NCBI RefSeq assembly: GCF_036639235.1
Contig: NZ_JAVWJB010000001.1
Coordinates: forward strand, 75,553-139,552
Source: Clostridium_AB sp036639235
GTDB lineage: Bacteria > Bacillota > Clostridia > Clostridiales > Caloramatoraceae
Reading direction: 5' to 3'
DNA length: 64,000 nt
How positions within the stretch are numbered: the stretch's first letter is position 1; the number at the start of each line of letters is the position of its first letter. Shown piece by piece: positions 17,706 through 26,954 of the stretch. The position numbers and the translations under genes were made by a program. Below the pieces are notes generated by a model. The model searched no databases. It saw only the letters and a list, made by a program, of their open reading frames with translations, and was not told the DNA's origin.

Positions 17706-19133
17706 GTGAAAAAGTTAAGGGGAATAGTAGGTATTATAATTGCTATTTTAATATGTATTCTTACCATAAATGTACTAAATATTGATTTTTACAAAAAAGA
17801 AAGTCCTAATTCTCTTCAGGTAATGAATGGTTACCAAAGTAAAATAGAGATTAAGGGACTGAAAAATCCATCAACAATGTGTTTTGATGAGGTTGGTAAC
17901 CTATATATAGGAGAGAATACTAAGGAGGGCGGAAGGGTTTCTATTTACAAGCCTAATGGAGAAATTAAGGAGGTTGTAAAGGGACTTAACTCACCAATTG
18001 GATATCTATTGATTAATAAGGGAACATTATACATATCCCATAAGGGCAAGATATCTAAGTTCTCGGGGGGGAAATTAGTAGATATTATTAATAATCTACC
18101 AAGCTTTGGAGACTATCAAAATGCAGGAATAGCAATAGGAAGTGATAATATGCTTTATATTGCACAGCCAAGTGCTACAAATTCAGGAGTAGTTGGACTT
18201 GATAATTATAAGAATGGATGGCTTCGTGATAATCCACATCTTCATGATATACCTTTTAGTGAAATGGTTCTTAAGGGAAATAATTTTGTAACTAAGAATC
18301 CATTTACAGAGGATAAAAATGACGTAGCATATACTAATGGATTTATGCCTTTTAATACAAAGGGAAAGGTTAATGATATAGTTAAGCCAAACACAGTATC
18401 CAATGCAACAATATTAAGATCTAATTTAGATGGGTCATTTATAGAAACCTTTGCAATAGGGGTTAGAAACCCAAGAAACATTATTCCTATGAAGGATGGG
18501 ACTATATTAGTAGGAGTTCAGGGAATGGAAAATAGAGGGTCAAGACCAGTAGCCGGTGGAGGAGACTATATATATAAAATAGACCATGGTGATTATGCTG
18601 GATGGCCAGATTATGAGGGTGGAATTGAAATATCAAGTAATAAGTTTAAGCCTGAAGGAAAAAACCAACCTCAAAGTCTTACCTATTCGGTAAAACCTGA
18701 GGTTGTAAAGCCACTAATTAAATTCGAAGGTAGTGGCAAAATAGGGTATATGGACTTATCGAAGGATGAGGATTTTGGGTTTAAAGGTCAATTAATAATC
18801 CCGTTTAAAAAGGGTGAGAAGGATGACGCTAAAATAATTGCCTATAATCCAAAGGATAATTCATCCCAAGAAATTATAGTAAACCGCGGCGGTGAGAAGA
18901 CACTTGTTAGTCCTTCACAATGTTTATTTTCCCCTGCAGGTAATCTTTATATACTAGACTCGGGTAGTGGAATTATTGTTAAGGTTACCAAAAACACTCC
19001 AGAAGAAAAGGGAATTTTACCTAAGAATGTACCAATAGAATATGTGATTATTTCAGGTGCTGTAATACTTACACTTGTTATCTTCCTATTCATTAAATTT
19101 ACAAGGGGCAAGAAAATCAAACAGAATAAATAA
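17706..19133 (+). CDS. Sorbosone/glucose-dehydrogenase-like beta-propeller, membrane-anchored at both ends
   Basis: 475 aa. A signal-anchor helix (about 5-25) is followed by a six-bladed propeller like the GSDH family (about 50-435): repeated G-N-L-YIGE / GNLYILDSG blades, FAIGVRNPRNI, and DHGDYAGWPDYEGG. A C-terminal helix (about 447-466) and a lysine tail end it. The family oxidises sugars with PQQ, but no PQQ synthesis genes are visible and many Firmicute members are uncharacterised, so the reaction is uncertain. It starts at GTG 17706 after AGGGGTG. Confidence 0.85.
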   Translation: MKKLRGIVGIIIAILICILTINVLNIDFYKKESPNSLQVMNGYQSKIEIKGLKNPSTMCFDEVGNLYIGENTKEGGRVSIYKPNGEIKEVVKGLNSPIGYLLINKGTLYISHKGKISKFSGGKLVDIINNLPSFGDYQNAGIAIGSDNMLYIAQPSATNSGVVGLDNYKNGWLRDNPHLHDIPFSEMVLKGNNFVTKNPFTEDKNDVAYTNGFMPFNTKGKVNDIVKPNTVSNATILRSNLDGSFIETFAIGVRNPRNIIPMKDGTILVGVQGMENRGSRPVAGGGDYIYKIDHGDYAGWPDYEGGIEISSNKFKPEGKNQPQSLTYSVKPEVVKPLIKFEGSGKIGYMDLSKDEDFGFKGQLIIPFKKGEKDDAKIIAYNPKDNSSQEIIVNRGGEKTLVSPSQCLFSPAGNLYILDSGSGIIVKVTKNTPEEKGILPKNVPIEYVIISGAVILTLVIFLFIKFTRGKKIKQNK

Positions 19134-19213
19134 ATTGTTATTATTTTCTTCATATAAAAAACATTCATAGGTGGTATAATACGAAAAAGTATTAATATAA
19201 GGACTGATTTAGT

Positions 19214-19948
19214 ATGAAGACTATTGAAAAATCATACTCATTTGTTTTTAGAAATTTCTTAAGGGCAGTTAATCCCCTAAAGAAAAAAATAATAAAAACA
19301 GAATGTGAAATACACAGATTTATTAACTCACAGGCACTAAAGATAATAAAAAGTGATAGCTACTTAGAAGAGGCTGCATTTTTTAATGAATACTCATTTT
19401 TCATAGATGAGGGTTCAGTATGGGTAGATCAGGACTTTAAAAGCAGTAACCATTTTTATAATCCATATACAAGAAAGGGGTTATACGGAAATAGTAATGC
19501 TATGAGAGAATGTATACTTTATTACACGAAGGCACTTAATTATTTCCTTCGTGGAAACATTAAAAAATCAATGTTTTATTTAGGTGCTGTTAATCACCTA
19601 GTACAGGACATGGCAGTTCCACAGCATGTTAATGTTAAATTACTTGATAATCATAGAAAATATGAAGTATGGGTAATTGAAAATTACAAAAGTTACGATG
19701 AATTTAAAACAGAAAGTGGAGGAATATATTTAGAGTCTATTAAGGATTTTATAGACTCTAACAGTAAAACTGCACTTAAGGTATATGGAGAATATGAATC
19801 TCTAGATACGGTTCACGATAGATTCTATAATATTACAAAATCCCAAATAACACTTGCACAAAAAACTACAGCTGGGATAATGGTTAAGTTTTATAATGAT
19901 ATATCTAATATTAAGAAGGATACATTAGCAAGAAAATATCTAGAATAA
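19214..19948 (+). CDS. Zinc-dependent phospholipase C-like protein without signal peptide
   Basis: 244 aa related to bacterial zinc phospholipases C and the N-domain of clostridial alpha-toxin. The metal-ligand pattern is visible: EIHRFINSQAL, VWVDQDFKSSNHFYNP, YLGAVNHLVQDMAVPQHVN (H-x3-D...H) and KYEVWV. Unlike secreted relatives, there is no signal peptide and no mature N-terminal tryptophan, so it is probably cytoplasmic and its substrate is open. It is monocistronic, with a terminator just after it. The annotation as a lipase rests on the ligand pattern only. Confidence 0.8.
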   Translation: MKTIEKSYSFVFRNFLRAVNPLKKKIIKTECEIHRFINSQALKIIKSDSYLEEAAFFNEYSFFIDEGSVWVDQDFKSSNHFYNPYTRKGLYGNSNAMRECILYYTKALNYFLRGNIKKSMFYLGAVNHLVQDMAVPQHVNVKLLDNHRKYEVWVIENYKSYDEFKTESGGIYLESIKDFIDSNSKTALKVYGEYESLDTVHDRFYNITKSQITLAQKTTAGIMVKFYNDISNIKKDTLARKYLE

Positions 19949-19956
19949 TAATCTGA

Positions 19957-19993
19957 GGCTACCTAAAATAATAAATTTAGGTAGCCATTTTTA
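19957..19993 (+). terminator. Terminator after the phospholipase-like gene
   Basis: Stem GGCTACCTAAA / TTTAGGTAGCC with ATTTTT behind it. The remaining 150 bases up to the flavin reductase are AT-rich with a TATAAT near 20123. Confidence 0.85.
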
Positions 19994-20147
19994 AACATTG
20001 AGTAGGATTTTATTTACACCATCATATATATATACGGGTTATTATGTTCACAAATCCACTTAGAATAGAGATATAAATAAAGTTAAGACATACCATTACC
20101 TTTTTTTATTATTTTATTTATGTATAATAAGAGAAGGAGGGATGATA

Positions 20148-20729
20148 ATGAGTAAATTAACTTGGAAACCAGGGACTATGCTTTACCCTGTACCTGCTGT
20201 TATGGTAAGTTGTAGACATAATAATATAGATAATATTATTACTATTGCCTGGGCAGGAACTATTTGTACAGACCCTGCTATGGTTTCTATATCAATTAGA
20301 AAAAATAGATATTCATATGACCTAATAAAGGAGTCAGGTGAATTTGTTATAAATATGCCAGGGGAGTCTATGGCGTTTGGGGCAGATTTTTGTGGGGTAA
20401 GATCAGGACGTGATATTGATAAGTTTACCCATCTTAACTTAACGAAGGTTCAAGGGACTAAGGTTAATGTTCCGATGATAAAGGAATGTCCTGTTAATAT
20501 AGAGTGTAAACTTAAAGAGATTATAGAACTTGGGTCACATGATATGTTTTTAGCAGAGGTTATAGCAGTAAATGTAGATGAAAGTCTTATGGATGAAAAT
20601 GACAAATTAAATCTAGATAGGGCGAATCTTATATGCTATAGTCACGGAGAATACTGTCTTGTGTCTAAACCTATCGGGAAATTCGGGTATTCAGTAAAAA
20701 AACCACCTAAAAAGGGGAAGAAAAAATAA
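20148..20729 (+). CDS. Flavin reductase family protein (FMN-binding)
   Basis: 193 aa of the flavoredoxin/DIM6-NTAB flavin reductase-like family: WKPGTMLYPVPAVMVSC at the N-terminus, ITIAWAGTICTDPAMVSISIRKNRYSYDLIK and FVINMPGE in the FMN-binding split barrel, and a basic C-terminus (KKPPKKGKKK). It probably transfers electrons through bound FMN; the partner is unknown. The ATG at 20148 was chosen over one 6 bases earlier because of the spacing to AAGGAGGG. Confidence 0.9.
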   Translation: MSKLTWKPGTMLYPVPAVMVSCRHNNIDNIITIAWAGTICTDPAMVSISIRKNRYSYDLIKESGEFVINMPGESMAFGADFCGVRSGRDIDKFTHLNLTKVQGTKVNVPMIKECPVNIECKLKEIIELGSHDMFLAEVIAVNVDESLMDENDKLNLDRANLICYSHGEYCLVSKPIGKFGYSVKKPPKKGKKK

Positions 20730-20789
20730 AGGAGCATAGAGGCTTTTGAAGAAAATATACCTTATTAAGAATGAATAGGGGTGGTATTT

Positions 20790-21329
20790 TTGGCAAGAGC
20801 AGTTATTAACCTTAGAGATTTTGAATTTGATGGAAATATCCTAGATATCTCAACCAAGGGAAGCTGTATTGTACCTGAAATTATAGAGTCATATAATAAG
20901 GACAAAATAGAAAAGGAATTCCTAGAGTGTGAAGAGGAAATTGCATGTAGTGTATGCGGATATAATAGTGCAGCTGCAATTTTATCATTTAATAGAATAA
21001 TGGGAAGAAAACGACTTGAAAAAATACTACTAGAAATAAAAAAGACCTTAACAAAAAATGGTAAGATTGTAATATGTGACCTTAATGTAGGTCCTTTTAA
21101 CATGCCAAGACCTTATACTATTATGCTTAAGCTCCCGGGGGAGAAGATTATGAAAATGAAGTATAATCTATCCTTAAATCCATTTAGGGTTAGGTATAAA
21201 GAGGTTTTAGAAAGCCTTAATAAATGCGGGTTTGCAGTGATTAAGAAAAGGGTAGATAAGGGGGTATATTACATTCAGTGCCAAAGGTCTGAGGAGGCTA
21301 AAAATGAAGGTAATATTAGCATCACTTAA
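20790..21329 (+). CDS. Degenerate class I SAM-methyltransferase-like protein
   Basis: 179 aa. The fold resembles a class I methyltransferase: a first strand GNILDIS at about residues 16-22, a late TLTKNGKIVICDLN block equivalent to motif post-II, and a C-terminal AVIKKR...GVYYIQC strand pair. The glycine-rich SAM loop is replaced by STKGSCIVPE, so SAM binding is doubtful. The TTG at 20790 is preferred because AGGGGTGG lies just upstream; GTG at 20781 is inside that RBS. It overlaps the radical SAM gene by 26 bases, which suggests a joint function. Confidence 0.75.
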   Translation: MARAVINLRDFEFDGNILDISTKGSCIVPEIIESYNKDKIEKEFLECEEEIACSVCGYNSAAAILSFNRIMGRKRLEKILLEIKKTLTKNGKIVICDLNVGPFNMPRPYTIMLKLPGEKIMKMKYNLSLNPFRVRYKEVLESLNKCGFAVIKKRVDKGVYYIQCQRSEEAKNEGNISIT

Positions 21330-22971
21330 TTCTAAATATGTTCATTCTAACTTGGCAATAAGATATATTAAGGCCTTTGGAAAAAACTATAAGATAGACT
21401 TATTTGAAGCAACTATAAACGAAAACCCTATGGATATAGCGATTAAGATATACGAAGAGAATCCAAGTGTCATAGGGTTTTCATGTTATATTTGGAATAT
21501 AGACCACACATTAAAAGTATGTAGCATACTTAAGAACTTTAATCAAAATATAAAGATTATTCTTGGAGGACCTGAGGTTACTTACAATCCATATGAATAC
21601 CTAGATAAGTATGATTATGTGGATTTTGTAATTGCAGGTGAGGGAGAAATAAGTTTTAACCTACTTTTGAAGCATATAGACGGTAAAATAGATGCAGGAA
21701 GCATTGAAGGTGTTTACTTTAGGGAAGATGGAGCTATTAAGGGACGTGAAAATTCAGTAATAGAACCACTAGATGTATTAGACTTCCCGTATAAGGACAT
21801 AAATGATTTGCCTGATAAGATTGTTTATTATGAGGCATCAAGGGGATGCCCATTTAGCTGTAAATACTGTTTAAGTTCTGTTATTAGGGGGATAAGATTC
21901 TTTCCACTTGGTAGAGTACTTGATGAATTACAGTTTTTTATAGATAATAATGTACCTTTAGTTAAGTTTGTAGATAGAACATTTAATGCTAACAAAAGAT
22001 TTGCTATTGGTATATGGAAATATCTAATTGAAAAAAGTCCTAAAACAGTATTCCACTTTGAGATTGCAGCTGATCTTTTAGATGAGGAGTCTCTTGAGGT
22101 TCTAAAAACTGCACCGGAAGGACTTTTCCAATTTGAAATAGGTGTTCAAAGTACAAACCCTCAAATACTAAAAAATATTAACAGGGTTATGAAGTTTGAC
22201 AAGGTAAGTGCAAATGTTGAAGCTGTGCTTAACATGGGTAACATTCAATGTCACCTAGACCTTATTGCAGGACTTCCTGATGAGGATGTTAAGTCATTTA
22301 AGAACTCATTTAATCAATGTATGGAGATTATGCCTAGTGTACTTCAACTTGGATTCTTAAAAATACTCAAGGGTTCTCCTATGGAGAGGGAAGCTAAAAA
22401 GTATAAAATGAAATGGTGTAGTTTCCCTCCGTATCAAATAATATCCACTTCAACAATGTCAGCTGAGGATATTATAGACCTTATGGAAGTGGAAAAGGTT
22501 TTTGAAGTATTTTATAACAGTCGAATATTCGAAAAAACAATGCAGTATGCAATTGAAAGTATATATGATAAGTTTACATTCTTCTGTGAATTTAAAGAGT
22601 TTCTTAAGGAAAGGGAATTCTTTAGTAGAAGTATGAATCTTAAGGATAGATTTATGCTTCTGTATGACTTTTTATCACTTGAATATGAAGATGTATTGAT
22701 AAGGGATCTTTTAACAGCAGATTATTTACTTAACACTAAAAAGCCAAATCTTCCAGAACCTTTTATTAAGGAAAATGAAAAGGGTCTACGTGATATACTT
22801 CACGAAAATGAAGAAAAATTAGAAAAGGCTTTCATAAAATTTGAATACAAGAGATTGTTCCCAATTTCAACTTCTATTAAGGTTACAAGGGAAAGTGGAA
22901 GATACTCCTACGAAAAAGGGGAGTTTGTTCTTATTGTAGATTTTGAAAGTGGACATTTCACATATATTTAA
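21304..22971 (+). CDS. B12-binding radical SAM protein (DUF4080 type)
   Basis: 555 aa with three parts: an N-terminal cobalamin-binding Rossmann domain (about 1-140, with IGFSCYIWNIDHTL and ILGGPEVTYNP), a radical SAM barrel (about 165-390, cluster motif CPFSCKYCL; then FKIEIAADLL-like and FEIGVQSTN segments) and a C-terminal DUF4080 region (about 390-555). The class performs radical methylations or rearrangements; the DUF4080 clade has no defined substrate. AGGAGGC precedes the ATG inside the preceding gene. Confidence 0.9.
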   Translation: MKVILASLNSKYVHSNLAIRYIKAFGKNYKIDLFEATINENPMDIAIKIYEENPSVIGFSCYIWNIDHTLKVCSILKNFNQNIKIILGGPEVTYNPYEYLDKYDYVDFVIAGEGEISFNLLLKHIDGKIDAGSIEGVYFREDGAIKGRENSVIEPLDVLDFPYKDINDLPDKIVYYEASRGCPFSCKYCLSSVIRGIRFFPLGRVLDELQFFIDNNVPLVKFVDRTFNANKRFAIGIWKYLIEKSPKTVFHFEIAADLLDEESLEVLKTAPEGLFQFEIGVQSTNPQILKNINRVMKFDKVSANVEAVLNMGNIQCHLDLIAGLPDEDVKSFKNSFNQCMEIMPSVLQLGFLKILKGSPMEREAKKYKMKWCSFPPYQIISTSTMSAEDIIDLMEVEKVFEVFYNSRIFEKTMQYAIESIYDKFTFFCEFKEFLKEREFFSRSMNLKDRFMLLYDFLSLEYEDVLIRDLLTADYLLNTKKPNLPEPFIKENEKGLRDILHENEEKLEKAFIKFEYKRLFPISTSIKVTRESGRYSYEKGEFVLIVDFESGHFTYI

Positions 22972-23015
22972 CAAAAAAACATGTTCTAAAATTTGTGAAA
23001 AATGAATAAAATGTA

Positions 23016-23044
23016 TTGACAAGCCTTCAAGGTAGAATTATAAT
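23016..23044 (+). promoter_or_regulatory. Consensus sigma-A promoter of the ilv operon
   Basis: Perfect TTGACA (23016-23021) and perfect TATAAT (23039-23044) with 17-bp spacing. It would start transcription near 23051, at the head of the T-box leader. Confidence 0.9.
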
Positions 23045-23050
23045 AATATA

Positions 23051-23340
23051 AAATTTGGTAATACAAAAACTGTGAGGGAGACAATAGTGTCTAGGATGGT
23101 AACTACAGAGAGCCAACAACTGCTGAAAGTTGGTGTTAACATGGACATGAATAATCACTCCTGAGTTTTCCTACTGAAAATTACAGTAAGTAGGAACGTC
23201 TATCAGCGTTACATGATAAGGATTGCAAAGCATTTTGTTTTAAGATCTTAATTAAGCAGGTAGATTTGTCTACAAATAAGGTGGTACCGCGAAGTTCCTT
23301 CGTCCTTATAACATTAGTTATATGGCGAAGGTTTTTTTAT
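23051..23340 (+). ncRNA. T-box riboswitch, probable isoleucine specifier (ATC)
   Basis: The hallmark AATAAGGTGGTACCGCG lies at 23275-23291. A terminator stem CCTTCG / CGAAGG with inner TATAAC / GTTATA and seven Ts spans 23297-23338. Upstream are the AGAGAG and stem I elements. The specifier is read as ATC at 23154-23156 followed by A, just before the CTCCTGAG closing strand. Isoleucine fits the downstream ilvD-ilvB-ilvA genes. Uncharged tRNA-Ile would stabilise the antiterminator and switch the operon on. Confidence 0.93.
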
Positions 23341-23371
23341 TATCAAATAAAGGGAAAAGTATGGTGATTTT

Positions 23372-23596
23372 ATGGGGAAAGCAGTAAAGGTTAATTTTAA
23401 CCAAGGCATGGACAGTATGGTTAGAGTACTAAACTACTTTAGAAGAAAAGAAATAGAGGTATTATCAATAGACATGAAAATGCTATCAAAATCAGATCTT
23501 GAGGCTATGATTTCATTTGATAACTCTATGGAGGATGAAAGAATCCTTAGTCATTTTGAAAAGCTTTACGACGTAAAAAGTATAGAACTTGTATAA
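23372..23596 (+). CDS. Small ACT-domain protein, likely acetolactate synthase regulatory subunit (IlvM-like)
   Basis: 74 aa forming a single ACT-like unit: a first strand AVKVNFN, a helix SMVRVLNYFRRKEIEVLSIDM, and a final DVKSIELV strand. The RVLNYFRRKEIEVLSIDM stretch resembles IlvM, the small regulatory chain of E. coli acetolactate synthase II. As the first gene after the T-box and two genes upstream of ilvB, it is the best candidate for the IlvB partner; no longer ilvN-type gene is in the window. Sequence similarity is modest, so the role is inferred. Confidence 0.7.
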   Translation: MGKAVKVNFNQGMDSMVRVLNYFRRKEIEVLSIDMKMLSKSDLEAMISFDNSMEDERILSHFEKLYDVKSIELV

Positions 23597-23615
23597 ATAA
23601 AAGGGGGAAGAAATT

Positions 23616-25271
23616 ATGAGAAGTAATTTAGCTAAATCAGGTATAACAAAGGCACCACACAGATCATTATTTAAGGCATCAGGACTTACAGATGAGGAGA
23701 TTAATAAGCCATTAATAGGTGTTGTTAATTCATTTAATGAAATCGTTCCAGGACATGTTGAGCTTCGCCAAATAACAGAATGTGTTAAGAGAGGGGTTTT
23801 AATGGAGGGAGGTACTCCATTAGAGTTTCCAGCTATTGCAGTATGTGACGGAATCGCAATGAACCATGATGGAATGAAGTATTCACTAGTTAGCCGTGAA
23901 CTTATTGCAGATAGTATAGAGGTTATGACTAAGGCACACAGCCTTGATGGACTTGTACTTATTCCAAGCTGTGACAAGGTAGTTCCAGGAATGCTGATGG
24001 CAGCAGCAAGACTTGATATTCCTTGTATTGTAGTTAGTGGAGGGCCAATGCTTGCAGGTGACTTTAATGGGGAAAAAGTTGACCTATCAACAGTATTTGA
24101 GGCAGTAGGTAAGGTATCAGCAGGAAGCATGACAGAGGGTGAATTATGCGATCTTGAAAATAGTGCATGTCCAACTTGTGGTTCATGCTCAGGTATGTTT
24201 ACAGCTAATTCAATGGCATGTATGAGTGAGGTTCTTGGAATGGCACTAGACGGAAATGCTACAATTCCAGCAGTATTCTCAGAGAGAAAGAGACTTGCAA
24301 AAAGAACTGGTATGAAGATTATGAAATTAGTTAACGAGGGAATTAACGCAAGAAGTATTATGACAGATGATGCATTCCATAATGCTCTATCAGTTGATAT
24401 GGCACTAGGATGCTCAACAAATACGGTTCTTCACCTAACTGCAATTGCTAATGAGGCAGGGGTTGAAATGAACCTTGATAAGATAAATGAAATAAGTAAG
24501 GTAACACCTAATCTATGTAAGCTATCACCAGCAGGGCCTTACCACATGGAAGACCTATATAAGGCTGGAGGAGTACTTGCAGTTGCTAAGGAGCTTGCAA
24601 AGAAGAATCTTCTTAAAACAGATGCTTTAACTTGTACAGGTCAAACACTTGGAGAGGTTTTAGAAACTAAGGAAAGAAGAGGAGATAAGGTTATTGCAAG
24701 TATAGAAAGTCCTTATGGACAAACAGGTGGAATTAAGGTTCTGCGTGGTAACCTTGCAGTAGATGGTGCGGTTGTAAAGCAGTCAGCAGTAGTTAAAGAA
24801 ATGCTTAAGGTAACAGCAAATGCTAAGGTTTACAATTCAGAAGAAGAGTCAGTTGAGGCTATCTTAAAGGGAGAAATAGAAGCTGGTGATGTTGTTGTTA
24901 TAAGATATGAAGGTCCTAAGGGAGGCCCTGGTATGAGGGAAATGCTTACACCAACTGCAGCACTAGCTGGTAGAGGTCTTGGAAGTAGTGTATCACTTAT
25001 AACTGATGGTAGATTCTCAGGAGCTACAAGGGGAGCGGCTATAGGACACGTTTCACCAGAGGCAGCTGAAGGTGGAGTTATAGGAGTTGTTCAAAACGGA
25101 GATAAAATTGAAATAGATATTCCAAATGGAATACTTAACTTATTAGTTAGTGAAGAAGAAATTAATGAAAGAATGAAAAATAGAGAAGTAAAAGTAAAAC
25201 CTTTATCAGGATACCTAAAGAAATACGCAAAAATAGTAAGTTCAGCAGCACAAGGGGCTATATGCGAATAG
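23616..25271 (+). CDS. ilvD: Dihydroxy-acid dehydratase
   Basis: 551 aa. Dehydrates dihydroxyisovalerate and dihydroxymethylvalerate to the 2-keto acids of valine and isoleucine. Iron-sulfur ligands are visible in SCDKVVPGM and CPTCGSCSGMFTANSM, and the C-terminal GPKGGPGMREML and DGRFSGATRG blocks are intact. Most relatives carry a labile [2Fe-2S] or [4Fe-4S] cluster that is oxygen-sensitive. The RBS is AAAGGGGG, 20 bases after the ACT gene. Confidence 0.97.
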   Translation: MRSNLAKSGITKAPHRSLFKASGLTDEEINKPLIGVVNSFNEIVPGHVELRQITECVKRGVLMEGGTPLEFPAIAVCDGIAMNHDGMKYSLVSRELIADSIEVMTKAHSLDGLVLIPSCDKVVPGMLMAAARLDIPCIVVSGGPMLAGDFNGEKVDLSTVFEAVGKVSAGSMTEGELCDLENSACPTCGSCSGMFTANSMACMSEVLGMALDGNATIPAVFSERKRLAKRTGMKIMKLVNEGINARSIMTDDAFHNALSVDMALGCSTNTVLHLTAIANEAGVEMNLDKINEISKVTPNLCKLSPAGPYHMEDLYKAGGVLAVAKELAKKNLLKTDALTCTGQTLGEVLETKERRGDKVIASIESPYGQTGGIKVLRGNLAVDGAVVKQSAVVKEMLKVTANAKVYNSEEESVEAILKGEIEAGDVVVIRYEGPKGGPGMREMLTPTAALAGRGLGSSVSLITDGRFSGATRGAAIGHVSPEAAEGGVIGVVQNGDKIEIDIPNGILNLLVSEEEINERMKNREVKVKPLSGYLKKYAKIVSSAAQGAICE

Positions 25272-25280
25272 GAGGTAGAG

Positions 25281-26924
25281 ATGAAAGGTTCACAACTACT
25301 ACTAAAATGTCTTAAGCATCAAGGGGTAGATACGGTATTTGGATACCCTGGTGGAAGTGTTATTCCACTTTATGATGCATTATATGAAGATGGAACATTT
25401 AATCATATAAGAACTGCACACGAACAGGGTGCAACACATGCAGCAGATGGATATGCTAGAAGTACAGGTAAGGTAGGAGTTTGTATAGTAACTTCAGGTC
25501 CTGGTGCTACTAATACAATTACTGGTATTGCAACTGCTTATATGGATTCAGCTCCAATGGTTATTATATCAGGGCAGGTTACACGAGAGTTACTTGGTAA
25601 GGATTCATTTCAGGAAGTTGATATAACGGGTATGACATTCTCAATTACTAAGCATAACTTTATAGTAAGGTCACCTGAGGATCTTCCGAGTATTGTTGCT
25701 AAAGCATTCAGCATTGCAGTTGATGGAAGACCAGGACCAGTGCTTATAGATATACCAAAGGATATTTTTACATCAGATGTTGATGAAAATATAAATATAG
25801 AATTTTCATATGATGAGGAAAAAAAGCTAGCAAATAGTAGCGATATTAAGGCAGTAATAGACGCTATTAACAGTAGTAAAAAGCCTCTTATATATGCAGG
25901 TGGTGGAGTTAAAAAGTCAGGGGTTAGTTCCCTTTTAACTACACTAGCACAGAAGATAGATGCACCTGTTGTAAGTACTGTTATGGGGCTTGGTGCAATA
26001 GATAGAAATCATGAATTATCCCTTGGAATGGTTGGTATGCATGGCAGCCTTGAAAGTAACCTTGCTGTAAGTAAGTGCGATCTACTTATAGGAATAGGAG
26101 CAAGATTTAGTGATAGGGTTATTGGTGATGCTACTAAGTTTGCAACTAATGCAAAAGTTATTCACATGGACATAGATTCTAGTGAAATAAGCAAGAACAT
26201 ACCTTCAAGTATATCAGCAGTAGGGTGTCTTAATAATACACTTGAGAAGGTTATTGAAGGCATTAGTAAGAAGCAGCTGGATTCATGGAAAAGTGAAATA
26301 CAAGGATATAAAGAAAAAGAAAAATTAGAGGATGAATTTCATCCAGTTAAAATTATTGAGGAGTTTAATAAAAAGTTCAAAGATGCATTTGTTGCAACTG
26401 ATGTTGGGCAGCATCAGATGTGGACAGCACAGCATTTTAAATTTAAGTTTCCAAATAGCTTTATAACAAGTGGTGGACTTGGAACCATGGGGTTTGGTCT
26501 AGGCGCTGCAATTGGAGCAAAGGTTGGAAATATGGACAAGGACGTATTACTTGTAACAGGTGACGGAAGCTTTAGAATGAACTGTAATGAGATGTTTACT
26601 ATAGCTAGATATAATATTCCAGTAATTATTTTACTGCTTAATAATTCAGCCCTTGGTATGGTACGTCAATGGCAAAAAATGTTCTTTAACGAAAGATATT
26701 CTCAAACAGATATAGATAATAATGTAGACTATGTTAAGTTTTCAAAGGCCTTTGGAGTAAATAGCTTTAGAGCTACTAATATGGATGAACTTAAGAGTAT
26801 ATTATCAGTAGATGATAACTTTAAAGGACCTGTATTAATAGAGTGCAGAGTAGGAATGGACGAAAATGTTCTACCTATAGTTCCTCCAGGAAAACCAATA
26901 GAAAATCCTATACTTAACTGGTAG
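25281..26924 (+). CDS. ilvB: Acetolactate synthase, large (catalytic) subunit
   Basis: 547 aa thiamine-diphosphate enzyme condensing pyruvate with pyruvate or 2-ketobutyrate. The catalytic glutamate lies in RTAHEQGATHAADGYAR (about residue 48); the FAD/TPP segments SGPGATNTITG and GDGSFRMNCNE (with the later NN) are intact. It is the anabolic type since it sits with ilvD and ilvA and carries the QEVDITGM segment. AGGAGGT is 5 bases before the ATG. ilvC is not in the window. Confidence 0.96.
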   Translation: MKGSQLLLKCLKHQGVDTVFGYPGGSVIPLYDALYEDGTFNHIRTAHEQGATHAADGYARSTGKVGVCIVTSGPGATNTITGIATAYMDSAPMVIISGQVTRELLGKDSFQEVDITGMTFSITKHNFIVRSPEDLPSIVAKAFSIAVDGRPGPVLIDIPKDIFTSDVDENINIEFSYDEEKKLANSSDIKAVIDAINSSKKPLIYAGGGVKKSGVSSLLTTLAQKIDAPVVSTVMGLGAIDRNHELSLGMVGMHGSLESNLAVSKCDLLIGIGARFSDRVIGDATKFATNAKVIHMDIDSSEISKNIPSSISAVGCLNNTLEKVIEGISKKQLDSWKSEIQGYKEKEKLEDEFHPVKIIEEFNKKFKDAFVATDVGQHQMWTAQHFKFKFPNSFITSGGLGTMGFGLGAAIGAKVGNMDKDVLLVTGDGSFRMNCNEMFTIARYNIPVIILLLNNSALGMVRQWQKMFFNERYSQTDIDNNVDYVKFSKAFGVNSFRATNMDELKSILSVDDNFKGPVLIECRVGMDENVLPIVPPGKPIENPILNW

Positions 26925-26954
26925 TATCTACATATAATTTAGGGGGTTTTTATC

